From NCBI GenBank assembly GCA_024072375.1, contig CP099617.1, positions 2,859,001 to 2,923,000 on the forward strand: 64,000 bases of DNA, written 5' to 3'. Both the position numbers and the translations under genes were made by a program. Positions 63,825 through 64,000 of this stretch are shown here, one piece after another. This DNA is from Sphingomonadaceae bacterium OTU29LAMAA1. Its GTDB lineage: Bacteria > Pseudomonadota > Alphaproteobacteria > Sphingomonadales > Sphingomonadaceae. The notes under the pieces are model-generated. The model ran no database searches and was not told the origin of the DNA. It worked only from the letters and a program-made list of their open reading frames with translations. Numbering within the stretch: position 1 is the first letter of the stretch; every line of letters begins with the position of its first letter.

Positions 63825-64000
63825 GGCTCTGTCAGACCAAATGCACCGATCATTAGGGGAGGGGGCGTAGGGGCGGCGAATGCCCCGCCCGCGTAAATCC
63901 GCCAGTCCGTTTCGCTACTTCAACTCCTCGCCTGAGGTGATCCGACTGGTGGTGCTGATGTACGTCCGCTTCCCGCTGTCGTTGCGAAACGTGGAGGACC
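63825..64000 (+). mobile_element. Left end of an IS6-family insertion sequence (right end outside window)
   Basis: The likely left terminal inverted repeat begins GGCTCTGTCAGACCAAATGC, resembling IS6 ends. Transposase starts 55 bases inside. The element continues past the window. Confidence 0.65.
63880..64000 (+). CDS. IS6-family transposase, N-terminal part
   Basis: 40 codons visible. FRYFNSSPEVIRLVVLMYVR and FPLSLRNVED are the characteristic N terminus of IS6-family DDE transposases. It is cut by the window edge. Confidence 0.85.
   Translation, partial: MPRPRKSASPFRYFNSSPEVIRLVVLMYVRFPLSLRNVED

Overview
The window reads as chromosome of a high-GC sphingomonad-type alphaproteobacterium (Sphingomonas or close relative). 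Evidence: dense GC-rich coding, GTG/TTG starts, many genes whose closest remembered homologues are sphingomonad (DUF2254, DUF389, DUF3034, DUF5818, YidH-type DUF202, Lrp/EamA and TetR pairs), and a dispersed intergenic repeat of about 60 bp. This is judged by eye, with no database search.

Region 1 (1-11.7 kb) is an accessory defence and peptide-modification island. It holds the 3' part of a large STAND/NACHT-like protein ending in a PD-(D/E)XK nuclease; a two-gene ATPase + HNH system like Septu (PtuA/PtuB); a complete cyclophane-type RiPP cluster (two precursor peptides flanking a radical SAM/SPASM maturase, then a 2OG-Fe(II) oxygenase and a HExxH protein); a small zinc-ribbon protein; and an unusual fusion of a nucleoside-phosphorylase-like domain with a GHKL ATPase domain. 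Both precursors end in three aromatic/His-x-Arg tripeptides.

Region 2 (11.7-13.6 kb) is decayed: a conserved hypothetical gene, then a wreck of a PAS sensor, a response-regulator receiver and an RNA 3'-phosphate cyclase fragment fused together.

Region 3 (13.7-26.3 kb) is an ion-transport and mechanosensitive block: Na+/H+ antiporter, DUF2254, DUF389, MscS channel, SLC13-type permease (minus strand), then a K+ channel with RCK domain, a truncated DUF202 gene, a second SLC13-type permease and a ClC channel (plus strand). A severed MscS tail lies just upstream of the antiporter.

Region 4 (26.5-45.1 kb) is ordinary metabolism and regulation: an alpha/beta hydrolase; an exported truncated globin with DUF3034 divergent from a cupredoxin-GGDEF/EAL pair; a lipoprotein with internal repeats; an aldo/keto reductase-MFS operon with LysR; amidase and glutathione transferase genes, each divergent from one of two paralogous TetR regulators with its own palindrome; and rpsU.

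Region 5 (45.7-64 kb) has exported and membrane proteins of unknown role, a tandem SMI1/KNR4 protein, LprI-like, EamA with a divergent Lrp regulator, a serine hydrolase broken by one stop codon, a catalase-like protein with an ECF sigma factor, a trypsin-like protease, AraC and Crp regulators, and the left end of an IS6-family element at the right edge.

A 59-61 bp repeat module occurs 17 times on the plus strand, almost always between genes and often where two genes converge. At three places it is followed by a related spacer and an inverted partner.
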